Shown here piece after piece: positions 55,589-64,000 of a stretch of DNA of 64,000 nt. The position numbers and the translations under genes were made by a program. The notes beneath the pieces are model-generated. The model was not told the origin of the DNA and made no database searches. It saw nothing but the letters and a program-made list of their open reading frames with translations. The stretch spans positions 248,001 to 312,000 of the forward strand of contig JAHBXR010000003.1 of assembly GCA_019636335.1 (NCBI GenBank). The letters run 5' to 3'. Position 1 is the stretch's first letter; each line of letters begins with the position of its first letter. This DNA is from Pirellulales bacterium (GTDB lineage Bacteria; Planctomycetota; Planctomycetia; Pirellulales; JAEUIK01).

Positions 55589-56688
55589 CTGGCTTTCCCC
55601 CAGGGAATGGATTTCCATGTCATCTGCTGGCGGCCTGGCTGGCAGCCTCGAACGCTGTCACGGTACCGGCGCGGCAGCGGCAAGTCCAGCGGACCAGGCA
55701 CAGATTACCTAGCCTTCCCGGTCCACGTGTCGCGGTGACACGCAGCGGTCGCCGCTAGCATTCGACATTGCCCGATTTTCGCGTCGCGGCCTATAATCCG
55801 CCGTCTCGCGACCGGTAGAATCCAGGCGGGGCCCGATCGTAGCGAACCGGTTCGCGCAACTCTGCGTACGAAAGGACAGCCGGCCGAGCAACACTCGGCG
55901 CGTACCACTTCAGAAGAGCGCGGCCGCAGGAGGATGGCCACCAGCGCAAACAGCACGAAGGAGCGTGATCGCGCGGGGCATGGTAGCCCGCGCCGCAATC
56001 GACCGCATGCAAGGAAGCCATTTCTGTTCTTGCCGGTCGGAGGCAAGTCGTCCGTGTGTGGCGAAAGTGCCGAGCACGGTCAGCGGCGTGCCTACAATCC
56101 GCAACGACCTTCCGAGATCCACGCGATCGCGCCACGTGCGCCGATGGCGCGCGGGCCTCGGGTGGCCGTGTATCGGTCATGGAAACACGTGGGCTCGTTG
56201 GGCTCACAACACGAGTAACGTTCACCACAGCGCGAGGAAAGAATCGTTCAGCCGGCGACGCTCGACGGTCGATGGTTATGGGTGTCAACGCTCGAGCGCC
56301 CGCGACGTCGAATCGACACGGAATGCGGCGCCGGTCAAGTGTGTCCGAGGAATGGGCGGCGACGCCCCCGCGAACGACAAGCCGACTGCATGAGGTTGCG
56401 ACGGCCAACGCCAATCTGACAGGGCTCATTCGAGCCGGCCGTCACGACAAGCCAGTCTGCCTCGCGGTGGGAACGCCGAACCAACCGGATCAAGTCACGG
56501 TCACTTTGCCAGTCTTGTTGATTGTGTCGCTACGCGATGCGAGCAACTATCTGGCCAGCGAGACCTTGGCTTGAGTGGACAGAACCAGTAAACCCGGCCA
56601 GTCCGGCACGATTCGACAACGACGATTCCCAGGTTCCGCGGTCGTTCGACCGCCCCCGCAGCCTGCGGATCGGTAAGGGAGAGAAGCC
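55589..56688. other. 1.1-kb gene-poor region with a strong promoter-like sequence
   Basis: No open frame here resembles a known protein; the longer ones are arginine-rich and overlap each other on both strands. On the plus strand TTGCCC (55768-55773) and a perfect TATAAT (55792-55797) are spaced by 18 bp, a good sigma-70 match in GC-rich DNA. What it would transcribe is unclear: an unlisted RNA or a long leader of the flgM gene 890 bp downstream. A 12-bp palindrome ATGGATTTCCAT at 55599-55610 lies just upstream of bufA and could be an operator. Confidence 0.4.
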
Positions 56689-56967
56689 ATGCAAATCTAC
56701 GGCCCCACTCACGTCCACGGCCCGCAACAAGTCAGTGCCCCGCATTCCGTCCGCGCTGCGGAAGCCACACAATCCACGTCGAGCGTTCGTGGCGGCGACG
56801 AAGTCGCCATTTCCGATGCCGGCCAACTGCTGGCTCAGATCCGCGACCTGCCCGAGATGCGGATGGATCGCGTTGCCGAACTCCGTGCGGCGATTGCCGG
56901 CGGCGCCTACGAGACGGACGACAAGCTCGACGCGGCGCTGGAAAACCTGCTCGACGAAATCGGGTAA
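56689..56967 (+). CDS. flgM: Flagellar anti-sigma-28 factor FlgM-like protein
   Basis: A 92-residue protein with a good GGGAGAG ribosome site. The N terminus (MQIYGPTHVHGPQQVSAPH) is the typical planctomycete FlgM opening, followed by a flexible linker and a conserved helical domain: VAISDAGQLLAQIRDLPEMR, then RVAELRAAIAGGAYETDDKLDAALENLLDEI. The DKLDAAL-x-x-LLDE end corresponds to the FlgM region that binds and inhibits FliA. No flagellar genes are next to it, which is usual for planctomycetes, where flagellar genes are scattered. FlgM would be exported or released to free sigma-28 when flagellar assembly is complete. Confidence 0.8.
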   Translation: MQIYGPTHVHGPQQVSAPHSVRAAEATQSTSSVRGGDEVAISDAGQLLAQIRDLPEMRMDRVAELRAAIAGGAYETDDKLDAALENLLDEIG

Positions 56968-57219
56968 AATCGAGGCCGGCGAGCAGGTTTCGGGCTGGGC
57001 AAAGGGGCATCTCCCCGCGTCCCCTGCGTCCCGACATACTTGCAAGCACCGGGCCTGCGTCTAAAATCTAGGTATTGTCCAGTTGCCGCCGCGCCTAAGC
57101 TCCGAATTCAAAAGGGGTTTGACGCGGCGAGCCTGGTTTTCTCTACCAAGATGCTGGCTAGCGGTGTCGAGGCTCGCTCAGGGCCCGACCCGGGCGCAAG
57201 ATTGCGCCGCGGTGTGGAT

Positions 57220-57717
57220 ATGACCAATTTCGCCCTGGAAGAAGTCGAGGTTTCTCTTTCGCCGCTCGAGCGGTTCGAGGAGTTCCTCCAAAGCCGGGGC
57301 AAGCGCGCCACGCAGCAGCGCCGCAGCATTGTCGAGCACGTCTTCAGCCATCACGAGCATTTCGACGCCGAGGCCCTGCTGGCCGAGTTGCAGCAGGGGG
57401 GCAATCGCTACAAGGTGAGCCGCCCCACCGTCTACCGGACTCTGTCCGAGCTCGTCGATGCCGGACTGCTGCGGAAGATGAACCTCAGCGGCCGTTCGGT
57501 CTACGAGCACGACTACGGCTATCCGCAGCACGATCACCTGCACTGCCAGCGCTGCGACAAGCTGATCGAGTTTCACAGCGACGAGGTGAAGCAGATCCGC
57601 GACGCGGTGGCCCGCGAACACCAGTTTCGCGCGGCCGGTCACCGGCTCATCATCCACGGCGTCTGTGCCGAGTGCAGCCGACCGCCGCGCCGCCATCGTC
57701 GGCTCGATCTGGTCTAG
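57220..57717 (+). CDS. Fur-family transcriptional regulator
   Basis: A 165-residue protein started at MTNFALEEVEVSLSPLERF (57220); the upstream open codons are probably leader DNA. The winged helix is in SRGKRATQQRRSIVEHVFSHHEHF and RYKVSRPTVYRTLSELVDAGLLRK. The metal-binding and dimerisation half contains HDHLHCQRCDKLIEFH with a CxxC pair and a second CxxC (CAEC), the structural zinc site of Fur and PerR. The 252-bp gap after flgM has no clear promoter. Whether it senses iron, zinc, manganese or peroxide cannot be decided. The bufferin cluster 1.6 kb away is a possible but unproven target. Confidence 0.9.
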   Translation: MTNFALEEVEVSLSPLERFEEFLQSRGKRATQQRRSIVEHVFSHHEHFDAEALLAELQQGGNRYKVSRPTVYRTLSELVDAGLLRKMNLSGRSVYEHDYGYPQHDHLHCQRCDKLIEFHSDEVKQIRDAVAREHQFRAAGHRLIIHGVCAECSRPPRRHRRLDLV

Positions 57718-57738
57718 CAGGTCTGTTGGCCTCGCATT

Positions 57739-58971
57739 TTAACGCTTCGGCATTTCGCCCGCCTGGATGTCGCGGAACAGGATGTTCGTCGTCGGGTCAT
57801 GCCCCTGCAGCGAGATCGTGCCCGTCTCTCGCCGCGTTCCCTTGCGGGGATTCGCATCCGGAGGACGCGAGTCGGTCCAGTCGCTGACCTGGATGCCGTT
57901 GACCCAGGCCGCCATGTGATTGCCCGAGACGATCAGCGTCATCGGCGTCCATTGGAAATCGTTCGACATCACGCGCCGTGCATTCTGCCGGCGATAGAAC
58001 CCGCCGGTGCCGCAGTCGACCGGCTTCGAGCGGTCGTTCCCTTCGAAGGCGTTCTGGATCTGGCACTCGTAGCCTTGCGTGAATTCGCCGGGGATCGAGC
58101 GGAAGAAGACGCCGGAGTTCAAATGCCTGCCCTGGGTCTGCACCTGCCACTGCGCGACGAAGTCGCCGAACGAGCGTTCGGTTTCGAGCTGACCGTTGCC
58201 ATTCTCGATGTGGAGCTCTCCGGCGTCGGTGACGCTGAACTTGCTGGCCTTGCCGGGGAATTCCTTCCAGCCCGTGAGATCCTGGCCGTTGAACAGCGGC
58301 TCGAGCCCGAGGGGCTTCAGCTTGATATTGCGAAACTCCACGGCCCCCTTGTTGAGCTGGAGCCCGATATAGCCCCGTCCCAGCGGCTGGGGATCGGTGT
58401 AGTCGAGCACCTCGCGTCCATCGAGCTTGACGATGAAATGTCCCCCTAGGGCGGTCACTTCGAAGTTGCGCCACCTGGAGCTATCGGCGACCTCCTTGGA
58501 TGCCTGTCGGCCGACGAAGCTCCCCGTCGGAAACGGAGACACCGCCCGATCGGCGATGTTCAATTCGTAACAGTCGCTCTGGGGATCCTTCGGCACGCGC
58601 GGCGTGCGCAGAAAGATGCCGCTGTTGGTGCCCGCGTCGGCGCGAAAGTCGCATTTGAAGACGTAATCGCCAAATTGGCTGACGGTGGTGAGCAGACCGG
58701 GCTCTCCTTCGCTCACCGAGATGACGCCGTCATGCACACGCCAGTTTGCCTGGCTGCCGGCTTTCCAACCGTAGTCGGTCTCGCCATCGAACAACAGGAT
58801 CCAGCCTTCGGCGAGCTCCTCCTTCGTGAGCGAATTGTGTGCCTCGTGGGCGAGGGTGACCGTCTCCCCATCGGCTGGTTCCGCCCCTGCGAGATCGTTC
58901 GCCGCGGCGACCAGGCGAAGCATAACGGCGAGCATCATCGTCCATCGCACCCTGCTGCGCAGCCTAAGCAT
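57739..58971 (-). CDS. Exported two-domain DUF1080 protein (3-keto-disaccharide hydrolase-like)
   Basis: A 410-residue protein started at MLRLRSRVRWTMM (58971), which gives a signal peptide (about 12-30). Two DUF1080 domains follow. The first (about 50-230) begins GWILLFDGETDYGWKAG and contains GDYVFKCDFRADAGTNSGIFLR. The second (about 235-410) begins EPLFNGQDLTGWKEFPG and contains GDFVAQWQVQTQGRHLNSGVFFR. Each has the concanavalin-like FNG/FDG...W and NSGIF/NSGVF signatures. The family includes 3-keto-disaccharide hydrolases and is widely expanded in Planctomycetes. It pairs well in function with the exported Gfo/Idh/MocA enzymes elsewhere in the window. Its 3' end is convergent with the Fur-family gene. 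Confidence 0.88.
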   Translation of the reverse strand: MLRLRSRVRWTMMLAVMLRLVAAANDLAGAEPADGETVTLAHEAHNSLTKEELAEGWILLFDGETDYGWKAGSQANWRVHDGVISVSEGEPGLLTTVSQFGDYVFKCDFRADAGTNSGIFLRTPRVPKDPQSDCYELNIADRAVSPFPTGSFVGRQASKEVADSSRWRNFEVTALGGHFIVKLDGREVLDYTDPQPLGRGYIGLQLNKGAVEFRNIKLKPLGLEPLFNGQDLTGWKEFPGKASKFSVTDAGELHIENGNGQLETERSFGDFVAQWQVQTQGRHLNSGVFFRSIPGEFTQGYECQIQNAFEGNDRSKPVDCGTGGFYRRQNARRVMSNDFQWTPMTLIVSGNHMAAWVNGIQVSDWTDSRPPDANPRKGTRRETGTISLQGHDPTTNILFRDIQAGEMPKR

Positions 58972-59119
58972 ATTGGTCTCTCGTTTCCGTAAGATGGCCA
59001 CCGGCCATCGGCTCCGATGGTTCGTCGTTGCGTCGGCTGGATCGCGCGATAGTTCAGGCACTGTTTGGCCCCCGGCGATGGATGACAAGATCGTGGCATT
59101 GTACTGAGCGGGCCAAAAC

Positions 59120-59148
59120 TTGCGGCCCCTAGGTGGTCTATTATCATA
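59120..59148 (+). promoter_or_regulatory. Possible promoter of the GYF-domain gene
   Basis: TTGCGG at 59120-59125 and TATCAT at 59143-59148 are 17 bp apart, about 55 bases ahead of the ATG at 59204. An overlapping TATTAT at 59139-59144 is an alternative -10. Moderate matches only. Confidence 0.35.
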
Positions 59149-59203
59149 GAAGCAGCGTATCTCGCAGGTGGTCCCGAACGAAGTTTGCCCAAGGCCCGAA
59201 CTC

Positions 59204-60469
59204 ATGGCGGCGGAATGGTTTGTGCAGGCCGATGGAGGGCAATTGGGGCCTCTGTCGCCTCCGGAAATGCGCCATCTGGTGCAAGAAGGTCGCGTCGTTG
59301 CCGAGACGCTCGTCCGGTTGGGCGCCGACGGTAAATGGGTGCCTGCCGGACGCGTGCGCGGGCTACTCCCCGAGACGGCCGCGGCAACTCCTGTGCGAGA
59401 AGCGGCGCCGGCCCGGGCCCCGCTCGGTTCGGCGCCGGCTTCCCCGGCACGTCCTCGCCTGGGCGAGAAGCCCCCCGCGGCGGCCCACGAAGCGGCAGCG
59501 GAAAAACCGAAACGGCTTGGCCGCGAACCCAGCGAAGTACTCGCGGCAAAAACAGCAAGACCTGCCGCGCCCCCCCGCGTCGAGCCGGCTTCAGAGCCAG
59601 CCCCTACCTCGACCCCCGTCGAGGTGATGACGGGGCTGCCCCCCGATCCCAAACCTTCGCCCGTGCTGACGGGATTGGGGCTCACCTCGGTCGCCTGTGG
59701 TGGCCTGGCACTGTTGATGGCCTGGTCGACGACGGCCGTTCTGGCTTTGACGATGCTGGGCGTTGTGATCTCGCTGGGGGCGATCGCCTGGGCGGTGGCG
59801 CGGCGCCGCACGGGATTGGGCACGCCCGTGACGGGAATGGTCCTCTGTCTCGGCGTACTGGCCACGGTCTTCGCCTATCAGTTCATCGTTGGCGATCGCT
59901 TCAGCGGAGGCATGAAGCTCGAAAGTACTGCCCGCCGCAATACCGAAGCGGTGGCGCTCAGCGAAGCGGAATCGGACTGGGTGCAGTTCGACAACGACGT
60001 GCAGTGGACGCGGAGCAACCGCGCTTCGCTGATCGGAGACGTCGAAGTGCGCGTCGTCGGCGCGACGTTCGATCGAGTCAAGTTGAGCGATCTGGGCACC
60101 GAGCAGGACTCGAAGGATGCGTATGTGATCGTCAGAATCAGCCTGCGAAACACCGACCGCGACCGCCGCGTGGAATACCGCGGGTGGAGCGGCTCTGGTG
60201 CGCTCACCGACGCCGGGCTGGCCGAGCTCACCGATCGCAACGGAAAGAAGTACAACCGCGAGGATTTTGGTCTGGGGTTGAATGTCTCCGGGCAGGTGAG
60301 CACGGCGAGCATTAGTCCGAGCGAGTCGATCGAAGATGTGCTCGTCTTCAAGTCCAGCGGCAAGGAAAGCGATATGTATCGCCTCGAGCTGCCCGGCTCG
60401 GCGGTGGGGGAAGACGGCGCGTATCGCTTTGCCATTCCCGCCGACACGATCAATCGCGTCGTCGAATGA
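59204..60469 (+). CDS. GYF-domain membrane protein with C-terminal beta domain
   Basis: A 421-residue protein started at MAAEWFVQADGGQLGPLSP (59204). Residues 1-60 are a GYF_2 domain (W-F-V-Q, GQ-x-GP-x-S, VAETLVRLGADGKWVPA). A long Ala/Pro linker follows (about 65-155). Two membrane helices occur at about 160-200 (LTSVACGGLALLMAWSTTAV, LTMLGVVISLGAIAWAVA) and a third at about 210-232. The C-terminal part (about 265-421) is a beta-rich extracytoplasmic domain with VEVRVVGATFDRVKL and VIVRISLRNTD, resembling DUF4352-type sandwiches. Such GYF_2 proteins are common in Planctomycetes with unknown roles. It is convergent with the MFS gene. Confidence 0.75.
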   Translation: MAAEWFVQADGGQLGPLSPPEMRHLVQEGRVVAETLVRLGADGKWVPAGRVRGLLPETAAATPVREAAPARAPLGSAPASPARPRLGEKPPAAAHEAAAEKPKRLGREPSEVLAAKTARPAAPPRVEPASEPAPTSTPVEVMTGLPPDPKPSPVLTGLGLTSVACGGLALLMAWSTTAVLALTMLGVVISLGAIAWAVARRRTGLGTPVTGMVLCLGVLATVFAYQFIVGDRFSGGMKLESTARRNTEAVALSEAESDWVQFDNDVQWTRSNRASLIGDVEVRVVGATFDRVKLSDLGTEQDSKDAYVIVRISLRNTDRDRRVEYRGWSGSGALTDAGLAELTDRNGKKYNREDFGLGLNVSGQVSTASISPSESIEDVLVFKSSGKESDMYRLELPGSAVGEDGAYRFAIPADTINRVVE

Positions 60470-60471
60470 TC

Positions 60472-60490
60472 GGCGCTCCTGCTGAGCGCC
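60472..60490. terminator. Hairpin between convergent genes, no T-tract
   Basis: GGCGCTC (60472-60478) pairs perfectly with GAGCGCC (60484-60490) across a 5-base loop, in the 23-bp gap between two convergent stop codons. It could end transcription from both sides. There is no T-run on either side, so termination would be weak or factor-assisted. Confidence 0.4.
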
Positions 60491-60492
60491 CC

Positions 60493-61785
60493 TCAGTCGG
60501 AGAAGGCTCGCCGCGTGGTATCGGGCGCGAAGCAGATCAGCACGAGCCCCAGCACGTAAACCAGGCACGTGATCTGGCCGACTCGGGCGTAGTCGCCGTC
60601 GAACGCGCGCAACAAGGCGCCGGTTCCCATTACCCCGCCTACCGATAAGATCCGCCCGAAGTTGAATGTCACCCCCGAACCCGTCGAGCGGACCCGCGTG
60701 GGAAACAACTCGGGCAGGTACAAAGGGAGCCAGCCGAAGTAGACGGTGCCGAAAAATCCCAGCGCAAATACCCACCACAGGAACAGGGGCGCGAGTGGGT
60801 CGAGATAGCGAAACAGGTACATGCTCGTGGCGAGCGAGCCGAGCGTGATCAGAAAGTAACTCGTGCGGCGGCCGAACAGCGTCGCCATCCAGCCCCCCAG
60901 CAAACTCCCCAGCGCGCCGCCGGCCGACTTGCTGGCCTGGGTCCAGCCTTCGACGGCACGGGGATCGACCGCTCCTTCGACGGCGGACGTGGTCGTGGCG
61001 CTGGCCACTTTACCTGCCCAGGGGACGAGCCAATTGGCGCCACCCCAATTGCCCAGGATGGGAATCGCCCCCAGGCAGATGCCGATCAACGTGTGCGAGA
61101 GCAGGGGAGGCCGGAACAACTCGCTCATCGGCGAGCGGGGCTTCACCGGGGGCGGGTTTCTGCGCGTTGCAAGCCAGTCCGGAGACTCGGGCACGAAGAA
61201 CATCGCGAACAACCCGAGCGGCGCCGGAATCGCCCCGGCAATGAGCACCCAGCGCCAATTCTCCGGCGTGATCGTCCAGTGCGAGGCCAGCATGCTGAGC
61301 CCGATGAAGCCGACGTTCGCCGCCGTGCCGATGAGCCCCGCCATGAGTGGCTTCGACACGCTGGCCCAGGCCTCGGAAGCCAGCGCGACGCCATTCGGCC
61401 AGATGCCCCCCGTCCCCAGGCAGGCGATGAAACGCATCACGACGAGTTGCTCGGAGCTGGTGACGAAGTAGGTCCCGCCCGTCCAGAGCGTATACCAGAG
61501 AATGCTCAGACCCATTGCCCGGGCACGGCCGAAGCGATCGCCGAGCCACCCGAAGACGAGTCCCCCGAGCGCCGCTCCGAGAAGAAACGCCGCGATGTAG
61601 TAGGCGATCCAGCCGCCGGCGGCCCCTTCGTTCTCTGCCCCGAGCGACACGGCAGCGGCGCGTCCCGCCAAGGGAAAGATCGCCATCACCTGCCCGGCGA
61701 AGAGCCAGCCCAGGAAGGCGGTAGTCAGAATCACGATCCGCCCGATCGGCGTCAGCGTCTCCGGCTCGGCAGTGCCCTCGCTCAT
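60493..61785 (-). CDS. MFS transporter (sugar or organic acid type)
   Basis: A 430-residue protein with twelve predicted membrane helices. Motif A between helices 2 and 3 reads GWLGDRFGRARAMG, and a PESPDWLATRR block after helix 6 recalls the PESPRWL motif of the sugar porter branch. A long central loop follows, rich in Ala, Thr and Val. LPELFPTRVRSTGSG in the second half is also typical of that branch. It sits in the inner membrane and exchanges or imports a small organic solute driven by a proton gradient; the substrate is not readable. The aldo/keto reductase lies upstream on the same strand with a 155-bp gap. Confidence 0.87.
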   Translation of the reverse strand: MSEGTAEPETLTPIGRIVILTTAFLGWLFAGQVMAIFPLAGRAAAVSLGAENEGAAGGWIAYYIAAFLLGAALGGLVFGWLGDRFGRARAMGLSILWYTLWTGGTYFVTSSEQLVVMRFIACLGTGGIWPNGVALASEAWASVSKPLMAGLIGTAANVGFIGLSMLASHWTITPENWRWVLIAGAIPAPLGLFAMFFVPESPDWLATRRNPPPVKPRSPMSELFRPPLLSHTLIGICLGAIPILGNWGGANWLVPWAGKVASATTTSAVEGAVDPRAVEGWTQASKSAGGALGSLLGGWMATLFGRRTSYFLITLGSLATSMYLFRYLDPLAPLFLWWVFALGFFGTVYFGWLPLYLPELFPTRVRSTGSGVTFNFGRILSVGGVMGTGALLRAFDGDYARVGQITCLVYVLGLVLICFAPDTTRRAFSD

Positions 61786-61940
61786 CGCTTATGTCCTTCC
61801 CCTCGTGCGTTGCTGGCACACTTGCACCGGCTCGAAATCGCTCCCTCGCTAACGCTTTTTGAAGTTGCGCATGGCGGGTAGCCCATCGCACCAGCGAGGA
61901 AGATCTCGAGCGCGACTCTGACGCTACAAGACCCCACAGG

Positions 61941-62930
61941 CTAGCGGCCGCGCTCCCACCATGCCAGCCTGGCGCGCAATTCTTCGCCGAGCGGACCGCG
62001 GCTTGCATGCCCCACTGCCTCATCGAGCTCGGCCGACGTGCCGAAGCCGATAAGCGCCGCACTCACCTGCGGATGCGACAGCGAAAACCGCACGGCGGCC
62101 TCCGGTGGCCCCATGCCGAGCGGACGCAACTGCTCGGCGATCCAGGCGGCGCGCGCTTGATCGCGGCGATAGAGATCCAAGGGGAAGAACTTCGTTTGGT
62201 ACGTGTGCGCGCTCGGCTCGCTGCCGGCCAGCGCGCCGCCGGCAAAGACGCGAATCGCAAAGACTCCCATGCTCTGCCGCGCACAAGCCGACATCAATTC
62301 GTCATAATTCGCCTCGTCGAAATCACCAGGCATCTGCTGCCCGGCACTGGGGTTCAGCAGGTTGTAGGGGGTCTGGATCGTGGCGAAGCGACCCGAGTCG
62401 ATCACCTCGGCCAGCGCCCCGCCCTGGCCGATGCCGGTCAGGCCGAGATGGTCGACGAGTCCCCGCGTTTGCAGTCGCTGGAATGCGTCGGCTACTCCCC
62501 CGGCACGCAGCACGTCGTGCGGCGAGAGGGAGGTCGGCTCGTCGCCGCGCGCCCGAGTGATGGAATTGTGCAGTTGCAGCAGCGTCACGCGCGACAGTTG
62601 CAGCCGTCGCAGGCTCCCCTCGAGCGATTCAGTGACCTGGTGCGCGAGGTCGTCGAGCCGCGTTATGTCCAATCGCACCTTGGTGGCCACGTGGACGGCG
62701 TTGCGCGCGCCGAGCTCCCCGAGTGCGCTCCCCACGCTCGTCTCCGATGCGCCGTCGCCATAGGTGGCCGCCGTGTCGATCCAGTTGATGCCGGCGTCGA
62801 GTGCCCGCCGCAGCACGGCGCGTTGCCGCGCGCGATCGTCTCCCGTCATCAAGCCCGACACCGGGCCGGCGCCGAAGGCGATCGCCGAAACCTCGAGGCC
62901 GGTCGATCCCAACGGACGCAAGGGCAACAT
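61941..62930 (-). CDS. Aldo/keto reductase
   Basis: A 329-residue protein started at MLPLRPLGSTGLEVSAIAFG (62930), the standard family opening; the upstream frame is unrelated. The catalytic tetrad is present: Asp and Tyr in DTAATYGDG, Lys in HVATKVR, His in LLQLHNS. GLTGIGQGG and the late cofactor-binding LSHPQVSAALIGFGT match family patterns. It is a cytoplasmic NADPH-dependent reductase, closest in style to the YdjG/galactose-dehydrogenase-like group, substrate unknown. It lies 76 bp downstream of the RND transporter gene on the same strand. Confidence 0.88.
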   Translation of the reverse strand: MLPLRPLGSTGLEVSAIAFGAGPVSGLMTGDDRARQRAVLRRALDAGINWIDTAATYGDGASETSVGSALGELGARNAVHVATKVRLDITRLDDLAHQVTESLEGSLRRLQLSRVTLLQLHNSITRARGDEPTSLSPHDVLRAGGVADAFQRLQTRGLVDHLGLTGIGQGGALAEVIDSGRFATIQTPYNLLNPSAGQQMPGDFDEANYDELMSACARQSMGVFAIRVFAGGALAGSEPSAHTYQTKFFPLDLYRRDQARAAWIAEQLRPLGMGPPEAAVRFSLSHPQVSAALIGFGTSAELDEAVGHASRGPLGEELRARLAWWERGR

Positions 62931-63006
62931 GGCGAGAATCCAGACGCACGACAGACACGCGACAACGTCAACCCCGCGCCGTTGGCCGGCAGCGACCCCA
63001 TGGCGC

Positions 63007-64000
63007 TCAGACTTCGGCCAATTCCGGCGCGGGTTGTTTGAACATCGCGGTGGGATTCGGCGTGAACAGCACCAGGCAGGCGGGCAGGAAGAGCAGGTCC
63101 CCCAGCATGGCGGCAAACATCGTGATGGCGGTCAACTCGGCGAAACGACGCGTCGGCACGAAATCGGACAGGAGCAGCACGGCCAGGCCCACGATGATCA
63201 GCAGCCGCGTGATGATGATGGCGCGGCCCGTGCCTTGATAGGTCCGCTCGATGGCCAGCACCGTGTCGTCCGTGGCGCGCGATTCATCGATATAGCGTGC
63301 CAGGAAGTGAATCGTGTCGTCGACCGAGACCCCCAAGCTGATCGAAAAGACGATGATGTTGGCGACGTTCAGATCGTAGCCCATCCAGCCCATATAGCCG
63401 AGCGTGACCAAGAGGGGTGTGGCATTCGGAATGATGGCCACCAGCCCCATGCGAACCGAACGCAGCAGCACGCCGATGATGACGAAGATCACCACCGACG
63501 CGGTCCACAGCGAGTAGAACAACTGTCGCACGAAGCCGTCGAGCGAGCTGGCCGCGACATAGGCGTCTCCCGTCATGCGAAAGGTGACACCGCTCTCGGG
63601 CGGAAACAACTGTTGGAGCTTTTGCTCGATCGTCCGCGTCAACTTGAGCGTGTCGCGCGTGCCGACATCTTGCACGCGCACCAGTATGCGCGCGTGGCGA
63701 CCATCTTCGGTGAGAAAGGCCAGGTAGGCCGCGGCATGCGGACTCTCGGCCAGCATGCGCTCGGTCCATTGGATGCGCTTTTCACCTTGCTCGTCGGAGG
63801 CGGGCAGAGCCTGGCGCGCCTCGTCGCGCCCCGCGTGCAAGCCGGCATAGGCATCCTGATGCAGGTCGACGTACGACCGAACAAAGATCACGCCGGGCTG
63901 CTCGGCGGCGAACTTTTCGGCAGCCGCGACATTCTGGTAAACCCCCGGTTCGAGAAAACGCCCCGGCCGATCGGCCGAGAGGCTGATCTCGAGCGGAATG
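63007..64000 (-). CDS. C-terminal part of an RND/MMPL-family transporter, cut by the window edge
   Basis: The frame is open from the right edge to the stop at 63007, giving 331 codons of the C-terminal half. The visible part starts in a periplasmic domain (IPLEISLSADRPGRFLEPG) and continues with DVGTRDTLKLTRTIEQKLQQL. It then has the RND/MMPL membrane block of about five or six helices: FVIIGVLLRSVRMGLVAIIP, a Gly-rich LLVTLGYMGWMGYDLNVANI, and the GVSVDDTIHFLARY motif with the conserved acidic residues that conduct protons, ending LLFLPACLVLFTPN. This fits the MMPL or hydrophobe/amphiphile exporter-like RND group, perhaps a hopanoid or lipid transporter. The start lies beyond the window. Confidence 0.87.
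   Translation of the reverse strand, partial: IPLEISLSADRPGRFLEPGVYQNVAAAEKFAAEQPGVIFVRSYVDLHQDAYAGLHAGRDEARQALPASDEQGEKRIQWTERMLAESPHAAAYLAFLTEDGRHARILVRVQDVGTRDTLKLTRTIEQKLQQLFPPESGVTFRMTGDAYVAASSLDGFVRQLFYSLWTASVVIFVIIGVLLRSVRMGLVAIIPNATPLLVTLGYMGWMGYDLNVANIIVFSISLGVSVDDTIHFLARYIDESRATDDTVLAIERTYQGTGRAIIITRLLIIVGLAVLLLSDFVPTRRFAELTAITMFAAMLGDLLFLPACLVLFTPNPTAMFKQPAPELAEV

Noticed and set aside
55680..55740. Possible ECF-type promoter (GGAAGG, about 18 bp, GTC) upstream of bufA
   Set aside because: Only short degenerate matches without a second example in the window; not enough to call, although ECF control is known for some bufferins.
55791..56429. 212-codon open frame on the minus strand of the gene-poor region
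   Set aside because: Arginine- and proline-rich, overlaps other open frames on both strands and shows no domain or consistent hydrophobic pattern; typical of GC-rich shadow frames.

Overview
This window is high-GC bacterial DNA and looks chromosomal. The gene content points to a planctomycete, probably Pirellulales-like. The evidence is a PVC-type dehydrogenase with HEAT repeats and cytochrome c, several Tat-exported Gfo/Idh/MocA oxidoreductases, a two-domain DUF1080 protein, a GYF-domain membrane protein, a planctomycete-style FlgM, and the long MoxR/DUF58/BatA/VWA gene train. No rRNA, tRNA, CRISPR array, phage or transposase gene was found. The assignment rests on gene families, not on a phylogenetic marker.

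Layout. 1-6.2 kb: the end of an FtsQ-like gene, a bile acid:sodium symporter family protein, a ceramidase-like protein and a giant PVC-type cytochrome dehydrogenase. 6.5-14.6 kb: a surface-polysaccharide cluster (WbpB/WbpD/WbpE-like trio, an epimerase-glycosyltransferase fusion, a polysaccharide deacetylase, a methyltransferase), with a convergent GT39-type membrane glycosyltransferase whose start codon abuts a heptanucleotide tandem repeat. 14.7-17.6 kb: two divergent Tat-signal Gfo/Idh/MocA proteins. 18.3-42.6 kb: a 24-kb minus-strand train in which most genes overlap or nearly touch. It runs from a 1662-aa PQQ-propeller protein through a prenyltransferase/squalene-oxidase-repeat protein, MoxR, DUF58, two VWA membrane proteins, a DUF4175-like protein, coiled-coil and NPCBM proteins, to three tandem HtrA relatives. 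Only the first of the three HtrA relatives keeps the catalytic triad. 43.2-52.9 kb: mixed housekeeping and metabolic genes (HU, Rrf2 regulator, acetyltransferase-like protein, pyridine-nucleotide disulfide oxidoreductase, amidohydrolase, SDR, Pcm, RecJ). 53.1-55.6 kb: a bufferin-type RiPP metallophore cluster (bufA-bufB-bufC) with a REPIN-like double hairpin between bufA and bufB. 55.6-64 kb: a 1.1-kb gene-poor stretch, FlgM, a Fur-family regulator, DUF1080, a GYF protein, an MFS transporter, an aldo/keto reductase, and the end of an RND/MMPL transporter that runs off the window.

Three points stand out. First, one intact HtrA protease sits with two co-transcribed homologues that have lost all three triad residues, at the end of a MoxR/VWA operon. 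Second, the bufferin precursor appears to be a Tat lipoprotein with a regular C-x5-C ladder. Third, a double-hairpin repeat is present in two near-identical intergenic copies 37 kb apart, one of them inside the bufferin operon. All functional calls are by reading motifs and family resemblance; no database search was run.
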